Assembly: GCA_005879095.1 (NCBI GenBank)
Contig: VBLM01000116.1
Location: 1-5,173, forward strand
Reading direction: 5' to 3'
Origin: Deltaproteobacteria bacterium
GTDB taxonomy: Bacteria > Myxococcota > Myxococcia > Myxococcales > 40CM-4-68-19
Length of the DNA: 5,173 nt
Positions 1 to 5,173 of the stretch are shown piece after piece. The position numbers and the translations under genes were made by a program. Every line of letters starts with the position of its first letter. The stretch's first letter is position 1. The notes beneath the pieces were generated by a model. That model was not told the origin of the DNA. It ran no database searches and saw only the letters and a list, made by a program, of their open reading frames with translations.

Positions 1-14
1 TGCGCAACGACGAC

Positions 15-839
15 GTGGCGATGGAGATCGGCCACCACGACGACGACAAGGACGCGGAAGTGCTCGGCTCGGTGCAGGTCCGGATCGGCCCGGCGCACAT
101 CCTGGTGGTCGACGACGACGGCGATATCCTGCGGCTGCTCGACAAGACGCTGCGCTCGGCGGGCCACGTGGTCGACCTCGCCCGCGACGGCCGCGAGGCG
201 GAAGCGAAGCTCAAGACCGGCCGCTACGACCTGGTGATCCTCGACGCGATGCTGCCGCACGTACACGGTTTCGAGATTTGCGCGCGGATGAAGGCCAGCG
301 CGCGGACGCGGCGGGTGCCGGTGATCCTGCTTTCCGCGGTCTACCGCGGCTGGCGGTACGCGCACGACGCGCGCGAGTCATTCGGCGCCGACGACTACAT
401 GGAGAAGCCGTTTCACCTGCCGGAGCTGCTGCGGCGGGTGCAGCACCGGCTCTCGGGCGGATCGCAGCCGCCGCCCGCCAGCGAGAAGGCCGAGAAGCTG
501 TACCACGAGGGCATGGGCCTGCTCGACGCGAAGAAGCCCGCTGATGCGCGGACGGTGCTGGAGAAAGCGGTCAAGGAAGATCCGTTCTCCGCGCGGGCCC
601 AGTTCGCGCTGGCGCGGGCCATGCACGAGCAGGGCGATCTGTTCCATGCCATCACCGCGTACGAGCGCGCCGTCGATCTGCGGCCCAATCTCTTCCAGGC
701 GCTGCGCGCGCTGGCCACGCTCTACGAGCAGAAGGGCTTCCGCCGCAAGGCCGCCGAGGCGCTGGAGCGGGCGCTCCATTCGGCGCCGGACGTGCAGACG
801 AGAGACGCTTTGCGCGCGCGCCTGATTAAAATGCTGTAG
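15..839 (+). CDS. Response regulator receiver domain with three C-terminal TPR repeats (5' end uncertain, possibly partial)
   Basis: Counting from the GTG at 15, a CheY-like receiver domain spans about residues 27-147. It starts with HILVVDDD (acidic pocket D33/D34). The phospho-acceptor is D77 in YDLVILDAMLP, the switch Ser is S107 in VILLSA, and the conserved Lys is K131 in EKPF, so it should be phosphorylatable. A Pro-rich linker (151-155) leads to three consecutive 34-residue TPRs (about 157-190, 191-224, 225-258) with typical A/G/Y/P spacing. There is no DNA-binding or enzymatic output domain; the TPRs imply signal output by protein-protein contact. The frame is open back to base 3, and no Shine-Dalgarno precedes the GTG at 15, the ATG at 21 or the GTG at 72. 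The true start may lie outside the window and add an N-terminal domain. The stop TAG is followed immediately by the next gene's ATG. The cognate kinase is not visible. Receiver and TPR calls are certain; partner and role are unknown. Confidence 0.93.
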   Translation: MAMEIGHHDDDKDAEVLGSVQVRIGPAHILVVDDDGDILRLLDKTLRSAGHVVDLARDGREAEAKLKTGRYDLVILDAMLPHVHGFEICARMKASARTRRVPVILLSAVYRGWRYAHDARESFGADDYMEKPFHLPELLRRVQHRLSGGSQPPPASEKAEKLYHEGMGLLDAKKPADARTVLEKAVKEDPFSARAQFALARAMHEQGDLFHAITAYERAVDLRPNLFQALRALATLYEQKGFRRKAAEALERALHSAPDVQTRDALRARLIKML

Positions 840-1478
840 ATGGACCTCGAGCGGCGCAGAAAACAGAACCTGACCTCTCCGCGGCAGGATGCGCGCGAGG
901 TGACGCCGTCGATCCGCAGCTTCGCGCTGGCGATCGATCGGCAGCGGCAGGGCCTGGAACGGATTCCGGTGCTGCAGGCTTCGCGGCGCGATCTGATCGA
1001 GGTCTGCACCGCGCTCGACGAGGCCGAGGTGGCGGCGGTGGCGATCTCGATCGACGAGCCACAGGCCGAGCTCGGGCGGATGCAGGAGGCGGCGCGATCG
1101 ATCTCGGTCCCGCTGCTGCGGACCGATCTGCTGCTCGAGGAATTCCAGATCTACGAATCGCGCGCGGCCGGAGCGGACGCGGTGCTGCTGCGGGCGGGCG
1201 CGGTGCCGTTCGAGATCCTGGCGCGGATGGCGCAGGCGGCCAAGGGCACGCACATGGCGGCGTGCATCGCCTGCGCGTCGGCGGCCGAGATCGACCAGGT
1301 CGCGCCGCTGCAACCGGCAGTGATCGCGCTGCCGCCTTCGCTGATCGGGCTGAAGATTCCGCCCCGCATGCTGGTCCTTGCTCTGGAATACGGCGAGGGC
1401 CTCCACGGCCGGGCCGACGCGGCGCTCGACGAAACCCTCGATTCCGCGGACGCCTTCCGGCGTACACTGGAGACCTGA
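840..1478 (+). CDS. Degenerate indole-3-glycerol-phosphate-synthase-like (TrpC-fold) protein, predicted non-catalytic
   Basis: The 212-residue protein reads as a shortened TrpC-type (beta/alpha)8 barrel. The clearest match is residues 91-117: PLLRTDLLLEEFQIYESRAA, then GADAVLL, which parallels the IGPS segment PVLRKDF..PYQVYEARAAGADAILL. The C-terminal LEYGEG and GRADAALDETL parallel SESGI and GADAVLVGEXL. My alignment to the IGPS catalytic set (S. solfataricus numbering) gives E51 to P43, K53 to L45, K110 to T95, E159 to C142, N180 to P165 and R182 to S167. Only the Glu of SESG (E183) appears kept. The phosphate-binding SPSKG loop is shortened. IGPS usually has about 250-270 residues. Tryptophan synthesis is therefore unlikely; a binding or scaffold role is inferred. 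Residues 142-145 form CIAC, a CxxC absent from IGPS. The ATG at 840 abuts the preceding TAG and has no Shine-Dalgarno, suggesting translational coupling to the response regulator. Fold assignment is by eye from motifs; a more distant TIM-barrel relative is the alternative. Confidence 0.78.
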   Translation: MDLERRRKQNLTSPRQDAREVTPSIRSFALAIDRQRQGLERIPVLQASRRDLIEVCTALDEAEVAAVAISIDEPQAELGRMQEAARSISVPLLRTDLLLEEFQIYESRAAGADAVLLRAGAVPFEILARMAQAAKGTHMAACIACASAAEIDQVAPLQPAVIALPPSLIGLKIPPRMLVLALEYGEGLHGRADAALDETLDSADAFRRTLET

Positions 1479-1801
1479 TGCCGCCGCCGTTCCGCAAACA
1501 CGTCTTCGTCTGTCTGAACGAGCGCGAGCCCGACAATCCGAAGGGCGACTGCACGCGCAAGGGCAGCCCGGAAGTGCTCAAGCGGATGAAGGACGCGCTT
1601 CGGGCGCGAGGGCTCGACACGCAGATCCGCGCCAACAAGGCCGGCTGCCTCGACAACTGCGCTCTCGGCTGCTCGGTCGTGGTCTATCCCGAGGGCGTCT
1701 GGTACGGCCACGTCACCGTCGCCGACGTCGACGAAATCATCGACAAGCATCTGATCGGCGGCGAACCCGTCGCGCGGTTGCAGCTGTACAAGAAGGAGTA
1801 G
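1478..1801 (+). CDS. Thioredoxin-like [2Fe-2S] ferredoxin
   Basis: This 107-residue protein has cysteines at C12 (HVFVCLNERE), C25 (GDCTRKGS), C57 and C61 (AGCLDNCALGC). That is the four-ligand pattern of thioredoxin-like [2Fe-2S] ferredoxins (Shethna/Aquifex Fd4 type, also the fold of the 24-kDa NADH dehydrogenase subunit). Ligand spacings are 13, 32 and 4, close to the Aquifex protein as I recall it (C9, C22, C55, C59). A fifth cysteine, C65, follows. The family motif VVVYPEGVWYG and a final helix VADVDEIIDKHL are present, so the domain is complete and cytosolic. It would serve as a one-electron carrier; the redox partner is not visible. The start is the ATG inside TGATG, overlapping the previous stop by 1 nt, with GGAG at 1469-1472 five bases upstream. 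A longer upstream in-frame extension only mirrors the previous gene and was rejected. Confidence 0.93.
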   Translation: MPPPFRKHVFVCLNEREPDNPKGDCTRKGSPEVLKRMKDALRARGLDTQIRANKAGCLDNCALGCSVVVYPEGVWYGHVTVADVDEIIDKHLIGGEPVARLQLYKKE

Positions 1802-1904
1802 GTCTTCCAGCGCACCGCCGAGGCGCGGAGGCCGCGGAGTTTTTTTTTCTTAAAAAAAGATCTTTTCTCCGCGCTCTCCGCGCCTCCGCGGTGCGCTTGA
1901 AGAC
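1802..1904. repeat. Long imperfect inverted repeat built of CTCCGCG units, between convergent genes
   Basis: The left arm 1802-1839 and right arm 1867-1904 are 38 bp each and pair at 34 of 38 positions (mismatches at arm positions 7, 18, 30 and 31). They enclose a 27-nt A/T-rich loop (1840-1866). Each arm carries three copies of a heptamer at 8-9 nt spacing: CTCCGCG at 1867, 1876 and 1884, and its complement CGCGGAG at 1824 and 1833 with a one-mismatch copy (CGCCGAG) at 1816. The loop contains a 12-bp palindrome, AAAAGATCTTTT (1855-1866). The element fills nearly the whole gap between the ferredoxin stop (1801) and the SirB1-like stop (1909, minus strand). Tandem short units of this kind occur in dispersed intergenic repeats of several phyla, from memory. 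It probably doubles as a bidirectional terminator. Confidence 0.9.
1824..1848 (+). terminator. Intrinsic terminator for the three-gene plus-strand cluster
   Basis: CGCGG-AGG-CCGCG (1824-1836) can form a 5-bp GC stem with a 3-nt loop. It is followed after GAG by nine T (1840-1848), 22 bases past the ferredoxin stop. The larger 38-bp inverted repeat offers an alternative, stronger hairpin. On the minus strand, the seven A at 1852-1858 would read as a T tract for transcripts from the SirB1-like gene, so the region could terminate both ways. Confidence 0.65.
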
Positions 1905-1908
1905 TTGA

Positions 1909-2742
1909 TCAGTTCAAAAACTGCGAAGCGCCCCGCAGCCGCCGGACGCGCGCGCGCAATGCTGCGGCGTCGGAGGCGTTTGGTTCCAGCTCGAGGACTT
2001 TCTCTAGATCGCGCGCGGCTGCTGCGGGGCCGCCCAGTTGCTCGCACAATTGCGCTCGTTCGCGGAGGCCGCGGATGTTTTCCGGCGCGAGCAGGAGCAG
2101 CCGATCGACCGCGCTCAACGCGCGTGGCATGTCGTTCCGCTCCTGGTACACCGAGCGCAGGTTCTGCAGCATGCGGACGAGGATTTCTCGCGGCCGCGCT
2201 GCCCGCAGCACGCGCGCGTCGAATTTCACCTGATCGCCCACCGCCGCCGCCAGCCGGCGCTTGATCTCTTCGAGGCCGAGAAGCTGCCCGCGGTGGAACG
2301 GATCGACCACGAGCTCGCCGCCGTCGAGCTGCACCTTGCAGAGGAAATGGCCGGGAAAGCCGACGCCGTCGACGCGCAGGCCGCAGCGGCGGCCCACCTC
2401 CATGAAGACGATGCAGAGCGTCAGAGGAATTCCCGTCCGCCGATCGAGGACTTCATTGAGAAAGCTGTTGCGCGGGTCGTAGTAGTCGTAGCGATTCCCG
2501 CTGTACCCGAGCTCGTGGAACAGGTAGCTGTTCAGGCGTCCGACCTTGCGTTCCGGGCTCGCGCCCGACGGCAGACCGTCCTGCACGCCTGTGGCCAGCC
2601 GATCGAGCAGGCGCAGGTAATGGCCCTCGTCGAGCTCGGGATATTCCTCGCGCGCCACGGCCAGCGACGCCCGCGCGAGGTCGATCGGCTCCTGCGCGAC
2701 GAAGCGCTGCAGCAGGCGCCGGGATGTCTCTGCTCCGTCCAC
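1909..2742 (-). CDS. SirB1-like transglutaminase-fold protein with C-terminal TPR region
   Basis: From the GTG start the product has 277 residues, close to E. coli YchA/SirB1 (about 269). Residues about 20-180 match the SirB1 transglutaminase-like domain. Seen motifs are LNSYLFHELGYSGNRYDYYD, then RNSFLNEVLDRRTGIPLTLC, then GLRVDGVGFPGHFLCKV and VVDPFHRG. Possible triad-like residues are C110, H132 and D147, but activity is unproven in this family. Residues about 185-265 are a TPR-like helical region (ILVRMLQNLRSVYQERND, ALSAVDRLLLLAPE, AARDLEKVLELEPN), the usual SirB1 C-terminus. No signal peptide or membrane segment is seen, so it is cytosolic. The physiological role is unclear; the original link to Salmonella SirA regulation is weak. 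The start is uncertain: the GTG at 2742 fits the family length and leaves about 60 bp to the divergent gene, but has no clear Shine-Dalgarno. The ATG at 2805 would add 21 atypical residues and overlap the divergent gene's start codon. Confidence 0.92.
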   Translation of the reverse strand: MDGAETSRRLLQRFVAQEPIDLARASLAVAREEYPELDEGHYLRLLDRLATGVQDGLPSGASPERKVGRLNSYLFHELGYSGNRYDYYDPRNSFLNEVLDRRTGIPLTLCIVFMEVGRRCGLRVDGVGFPGHFLCKVQLDGGELVVDPFHRGQLLGLEEIKRRLAAAVGDQVKFDARVLRAARPREILVRMLQNLRSVYQERNDMPRALSAVDRLLLLAPENIRGLRERAQLCEQLGGPAAAARDLEKVLELEPNASDAAALRARVRRLRGASQFLN

Positions 2743-2793
2743 TGAAGCAATCGTAACACGGAGACCGAATGCGTACTTTTGCCGCAACGAAAC

Positions 2794-2798
2794 GGAGG
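2794..2798 (+). promoter_or_regulatory. Ribosome binding site (GGAGG) fixing the BON-protein start
   Basis: A perfect GGAGG lies five bases before the ATG at 2804. It fixes this start and argues against the minus-strand SirB1-like gene beginning as far upstream as 2805. The 61-bp divergent spacer (2743-2803) is the most AT-rich non-coding stretch outside the 1802-1904 repeat and must hold both promoters, but I see no convincing -35/-10 pair. Confidence 0.8.
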
Positions 2799-2803
2799 CT
2801 GAC

Positions 2804-3445
2804 ATGGCGCGCGAGAACACCTGGGCATGGGGAGCGTTTGGATTCGCGGCCGGCGCGGGCACGGCGTGGGCGCTCGATCCGGCGACCGGCGCGCGGCATC
2901 GCGCCGAGGTCGGCCAGAAGGCGATTCACGCCGGCCACCTCGCGGCCCAACTCGGCGGCAAAGTCTGGCGGGACGGACGCAACCGGCTGCGCGGCGCGCT
3001 GGCGGAATTGTCGAGCACCTTCACGCCGGACGAGGTCGACGACATCGTCCTCGCCGAGCGCGTCCGCTCGCACCTGGGCCGCGTCTGCTCGCATCCCGGC
3101 GCGATCGAAGTGCACTCGGCGGGCGGCGCGGTCACGCTGGAAGGCGACGTTCTCGCTTCCGAGCACGCATCGTTGCTGGCCTGCGCGCGCACGGTCCGCG
3201 GCGTCCACGATGTGAAAGACGGCCTTCGCGTCCACCCGAGCGCGGCGGGGATCCCGGCGCTGCAGGGCGGGCGCGCGCGAGGCGAGGTCCCCGAGTTGTT
3301 CCAGGAAAACTGGGCGCCGTCCATCCGGGTGCTGGTGGGCGGGCTCGGGCTGGGCCTGATCGGATACGGTCTGGCCTGCCGCACCGCGCTCGGCACGGTT
3401 CTCGGGACGTTCGGCCTGGCCGCGCTGCTCAGAACGCTTCGTTGA
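2804..3445 (+). CDS. BON-domain membrane protein with N-terminal glycine-rich segment and C-terminal transmembrane hairpin
   Basis: The 213-residue protein has three parts. Residues 8-24 are a glycine/alanine-rich hydrophobic segment ending in ALDPATGARHRAEV, the 'LDP..GxRRR' pattern common in YtxH-like and BON envelope proteins. Residues about 78-144 form one BON domain (DIVLAERVRSHLGR, SHPGAIEVHSAGGAVTLEGDV, ARTVRGVHDVKDGLRVH), a lipid- or envelope-binding module. After AAGIPALQGG, residues 168-210 open with NWAPSIRVL and give two short hydrophobic helices (about 175-192 and 194-209) resembling the YgaP/DUF2892-type membrane hairpin. The protein is probably tethered in the inner membrane at both ends with BON between. 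A role in envelope stress or integrity is inferred from the family only. The start is set by GGAGG at 2794. Its last 17 bases overlap the tail of the convergent alcohol dehydrogenase gene, leaving no room for a separate terminator. Confidence 0.9.
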   Translation: MARENTWAWGAFGFAAGAGTAWALDPATGARHRAEVGQKAIHAGHLAAQLGGKVWRDGRNRLRGALAELSSTFTPDEVDDIVLAERVRSHLGRVCSHPGAIEVHSAGGAVTLEGDVLASEHASLLACARTVRGVHDVKDGLRVHPSAAGIPALQGGRARGEVPELFQENWAPSIRVLVGGLGLGLIGYGLACRTALGTVLGTFGLAALLRTLR

Positions 3446-4577
3446 TCAGCCGCTCGAAGTCGACCTCGGTCACCGGCCGCGGATTCGACTGGTGACACGC
3501 GTCGGCGAGCGCCTTCTCGACCAGCTGCGGGATCATCTCCCGCTTCACGCCCGCCTGCGACAGCTTGCGCGGCAGCCCGCAGGCGACGCGGATGTCGTCG
3601 ACCAGTTTCACACAAGCGTGAGCACGCTCGGCGACCGGCATTCTGGGGTCCGCCCCGAGCGCCACCGCCGCGTCCGCCAGCCGCGCCTCGGCCGCCATCC
3701 GGTTGAAATTGATCACCGTCGGCAGCATCAGCGAGTTCGCCAGGCCGTGGTGCGTGCCGGCGACCGGGGTGAGGGCGTGTGCGACCGAGTGGCACGCCCC
3801 CAGACCCTTCTGGAACGCGATGGCGCCGAACGTCGAGCCGAGCAGCATCTGCTCGCGCGCCTCGAGGTCCTTTCCGTTCTGCACCGCCTTCTTGAGGTTG
3901 GCCGCGATCCGGCGCAATCCGTCGATGGCGATCGCGTCGGCCAGCGGGTGGTCGCCCTTCGCGACGTACGCCTCGAGGTTGTGCGTCAGCGCGTCCATCC
4001 CGGTCGCGGCGGTGATGAACGGCGGCAGGCCGACGGTCAGCTCGGGGTCGAGAATGGCCGCCTTCGCCATCAGATACGGGGAGAAGATGACCGTCTTCGT
4101 TCCGTCGATGAGCAGCACCGTGCTGCGACCGACTTCGCTGCCGGTCCCGGCCGTGGTCGGCACCTGCACGATCGGCGGGATGTTCGCAGTGATGCGAGCG
4201 TCGCCGCCCTTCGCGTCGTCGTACTGGCCGAGCGGCGGCTGGTGGTTGACGAGGAGCGCGATCGCTTTCGCCATGTCCAGCGATGCGCCGCCGCCCACGC
4301 CCAGCACGCTGTCCGCGCCGGCCGCGCGATAAGCCTCGATGCCTTTCAAGGCGTCGGCATCGGTCGGATTCGCGGCGAAGTCGGTGAAGAGCGGCGCCTT
4401 GATCCCGGCCTGCTCGAGCAGCGGCGCGACGAAACGCAGGAGGCCGGCCTGCAGAATGCCCTTGTCGGTCACCAGCAGCGGCCGCGATGCGCCGGCGCGC
4501 TTCAGCTCATTCGGCAATTCCTTGATCGCACCGCGCCCGTAGAGGATGCGCGTCGGGAAGCTCATCACGTTCGCCAT
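3429..4577 (-). CDS. Iron-containing (group III) alcohol dehydrogenase
   Basis: The 382-residue product is full length for Fe-ADH (FucO about 383). The N-terminal half is the nucleotide-binding domain: LLVTDKG with D38 (the position favouring NAD over NADP in FucO), the GGGASLDMAK diphosphate loop (95-104), and PTTAGTGSEVGRS (140-152). The C-terminal helical domain carries the metal ligands D195 and H199 (GMDALTHNLEAY), H263 (GACHSVAHAL) and H277 (AGTHHGLANS), matching FucO D196/H200/H263/H277 almost by number. It should oxidise an alcohol, or reduce an aldehyde, with NAD(H); the substrate is unknown. It lies 13 nt after the glutamine-synthetase-family stop on the same strand, so it is the downstream gene of that operon. 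AAGGGG (4589-4584, minus strand) ends six bases before the ATG and supports this start. With a gamma-glutamyl ligase upstream, oxidation of a gamma-glutamylated amino-alcohol is a plausible role, by analogy with ethanolamine catabolism in Streptomyces. It shows no defect itself. Confidence 0.95.
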   Translation of the reverse strand: MANVMSFPTRILYGRGAIKELPNELKRAGASRPLLVTDKGILQAGLLRFVAPLLEQAGIKAPLFTDFAANPTDADALKGIEAYRAAGADSVLGVGGGASLDMAKAIALLVNHQPPLGQYDDAKGGDARITANIPPIVQVPTTAGTGSEVGRSTVLLIDGTKTVIFSPYLMAKAAILDPELTVGLPPFITAATGMDALTHNLEAYVAKGDHPLADAIAIDGLRRIAANLKKAVQNGKDLEAREQMLLGSTFGAIAFQKGLGACHSVAHALTPVAGTHHGLANSLMLPTVINFNRMAAEARLADAAVALGADPRMPVAERAHACVKLVDDIRVACGLPRKLSQAGVKREMIPQLVEKALADACHQSNPRPVTEVDFERLINEAF

Positions 4578-4583
4578 GCTGAT

Positions 4584-4589
4584 CCCCTT
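4584..4589 (-). promoter_or_regulatory. Ribosome binding site of the iron-containing alcohol dehydrogenase
   Basis: On the minus strand AAGGGG lies six bases before the ATG at 4577, inside the 13-nt gap after the glutamine-synthetase stop. It selects this ATG over the in-frame Met four codons later, which has no such site. The dehydrogenase can therefore start independently even though translation of the broken upstream gene would end early, at 4629. Confidence 0.65.
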
Positions 4590-4590
4590 C

Positions 4591-5173
4591 TCAGATGATC
4601 TCGAAATACCGCTCCAGCTCCCACTTTGTCACGGCGCTCTCGAACTGGCGGCACTCCCAGTCGCGAGTGCGCACGTAGTGATCGACGAACTGCTCGCCGA
4701 GGATCTCGCGGGCCTCTTTCGACGCCGCGAGCGCGTCGGTGGCGAGCCGCAGCGTCGAGGGCAGCGGCTGCGCTTTCGCATCGTAGCCGTTGCCCACCGT
4801 CTCCCACGCGTCGACGACGGCGATCCGGGGATGACGCGCAGCGCCGTGGTCCGGTTCTCCACGCCCCAGGTCGCCATGATCGGGCTCCACGCGCCGCGGA
4901 CCATGCGCTTATACGAATTGACGGTCGGCGCGATCAGCGCGGTCATCGCCGGCATCAGCGCGACCTGGCCGGCGACGTAGTGCGCCATCAGCTTGCTCAT
5001 GCCTTTCATGCCGCGGCCGTCGTGGAAGAGCGATTCGCCCTGCAGCGACCAGAGCGACTGGTGCAGGTGGCCGGAGCAGCCCGGCAGGTCCTTGTTCCAC
5101 TTGGCCATGAAGCACGGCATCACGCCGTGGCGGGCGCAGATCTCCTTGGTCGCCGTCTTGAACAGCGCGGCCT
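4591..5173 (-). pseudogene. Glutamine synthetase family (gamma-glutamyl-amine ligase-like), C-terminal part, internal deletion with frameshift; 5' end outside window
   Basis: From the right edge one frame reads AALFKTATKEICARHG, MAKWNKDLPGCSGHLHQSLW (H of the HxH is the n2 metal ligand), ALIAPTVNSYKRMV and WGVENRTTALRVIPGSPSST, followed by Arg. These are the catalytic-domain signatures of GlnA/PuuA-type ligases. That frame then turns to nonsense and stops at 4629. The correct C-terminus continues in another frame from about 4800: TVGNGYDAK, PLPSTLRLATDALAASKEA and VTKWELERYFEII, ending at 4591. The block normally between them (IEVRF..ANPYL..GLDGI), including the Glu/Arg equivalent to E357/R359 of Salmonella GlnA, is absent. 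About 36 codons are replaced by about 5 nt, a net loss near 103 nt that fits the observed frame change (loss of 3n+1). The break lies at about 4797-4808. As read, the enzyme would be inactive. A true pseudogene or an assembly deletion are the options. The class cannot be settled without the N-terminal half; ANPYL-lineage ligases include glutamine, putrescine and ethanolamine ligases. Confidence 0.88.

Noticed and set aside
36..53. HHDDDKD resembling a tag or protease site from a vector
   Set aside because: Only two His and three Asp before Lys, in normal GC-rich codon use and continuous with a native receiver domain; chance resemblance.
378..1406. 342-codon open frame on the minus strand
   Set aside because: It lies opposite the response regulator and the TrpC-like gene. 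Its product is Arg/Gln/Leu-rich with no recognisable motif, typical of mirror frames in very GC-rich DNA.
826..1656. 276-codon open frame on the minus strand
   Set aside because: A Pro/Arg/Ala-rich product opposite two supported genes; compositional artefact.
1802..1904. CRISPR-like array from the repeated CTCCGCG units
   Set aside because: The units are only 7 nt with 1-2 nt between them, in inverted halves; there are no spacers of 25-40 nt.
2038..2745. 235-codon open frame on the plus strand
   Set aside because: It lies wholly antisense to the SirB1-like gene, which has full family motifs; no ribosome binding site or domain supports it.
2743..2862. Longer N-terminus for the SirB1-like gene (ATG at 2805 or 2862)
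   Set aside because: The extra residues do not resemble the family, would overlap the start of the divergent BON gene with its strong GGAGG, and are partly its mirror translation.
3492..4598. 368-codon open frame on the plus strand
   Set aside because: It is the mirror of the well-supported alcohol dehydrogenase gene; the composition (Arg, Gly, His, Val-rich) and lack of motifs mark it as a shadow.
4629..4808. Programmed frameshift in the glutamine synthetase gene
   Set aside because: A frameshift alone cannot explain it because a conserved block of about 36 residues is missing at the junction, and no slippery heptamer is visible there.

Overview
The window is compact, very GC-rich bacterial DNA with almost no non-coding space. 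Gene content suggests a soil- or sediment-type lineage such as Acidobacteriota (Vicinamibacteria-like). It includes a response regulator with TPR repeats, a SirB1-type transglutaminase/TPR protein, a BON membrane protein of the 'LDP..GxRRR' type, and a GC-rich terminator-like repeat built of CTCCGCG units. The lineage is an inference from gene style only; there is no rRNA or other phylogenetic marker.

Layout: (1) Bases 1-1801, plus strand: three head-to-tail genes with no spacer. They encode a response regulator with three C-terminal TPRs (5' end possibly outside the window), a degenerate indole-3-glycerol-phosphate-synthase-like barrel that has lost nearly all catalytic residues, and a thioredoxin-like [2Fe-2S] ferredoxin. 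The stop/start junctions are TAG-ATG (no gap) and TGATG (1-nt overlap), so the three are probably co-translated. (2) Bases 1802-1904: a 38-bp, 34/38-matched inverted repeat around a 27-nt A/T-rich loop, lying between convergent genes and probably a bidirectional terminator. (3) Bases 1909-2742, minus strand: SirB1-like protein. It is divergent from (4) 2804-3445, plus strand: BON-domain membrane protein, with about 60 bp between them. (5) Bases 3429-5173, minus strand: an operon of a glutamine-synthetase-family gene (entering from the right edge) followed after 13 nt by an iron-containing alcohol dehydrogenase. The dehydrogenase tail overlaps the BON gene tail by 17 bp.

Two points stand out. 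The TrpC-like protein keeps the fold signature, but the Glu, Lys and Asn/Arg positions of IGPS are replaced, and a CxxC motif sits where a catalytic Glu should be, directly upstream of a ferredoxin gene. It looks like a repurposed pseudoenzyme in a signalling/redox cassette. The glutamine synthetase reading frame is broken: the part between the 'RVIPGSP' strand and 'VGNGYD' is missing with a net frame change, which is either a true pseudogene or an assembly deletion. The adjacent dehydrogenase looks intact. A glutamine-synthetase-like ligase beside an Fe-dependent alcohol dehydrogenase would fit gamma-glutamylated amine or amino-alcohol catabolism, but the substrate cannot be read from this sequence.
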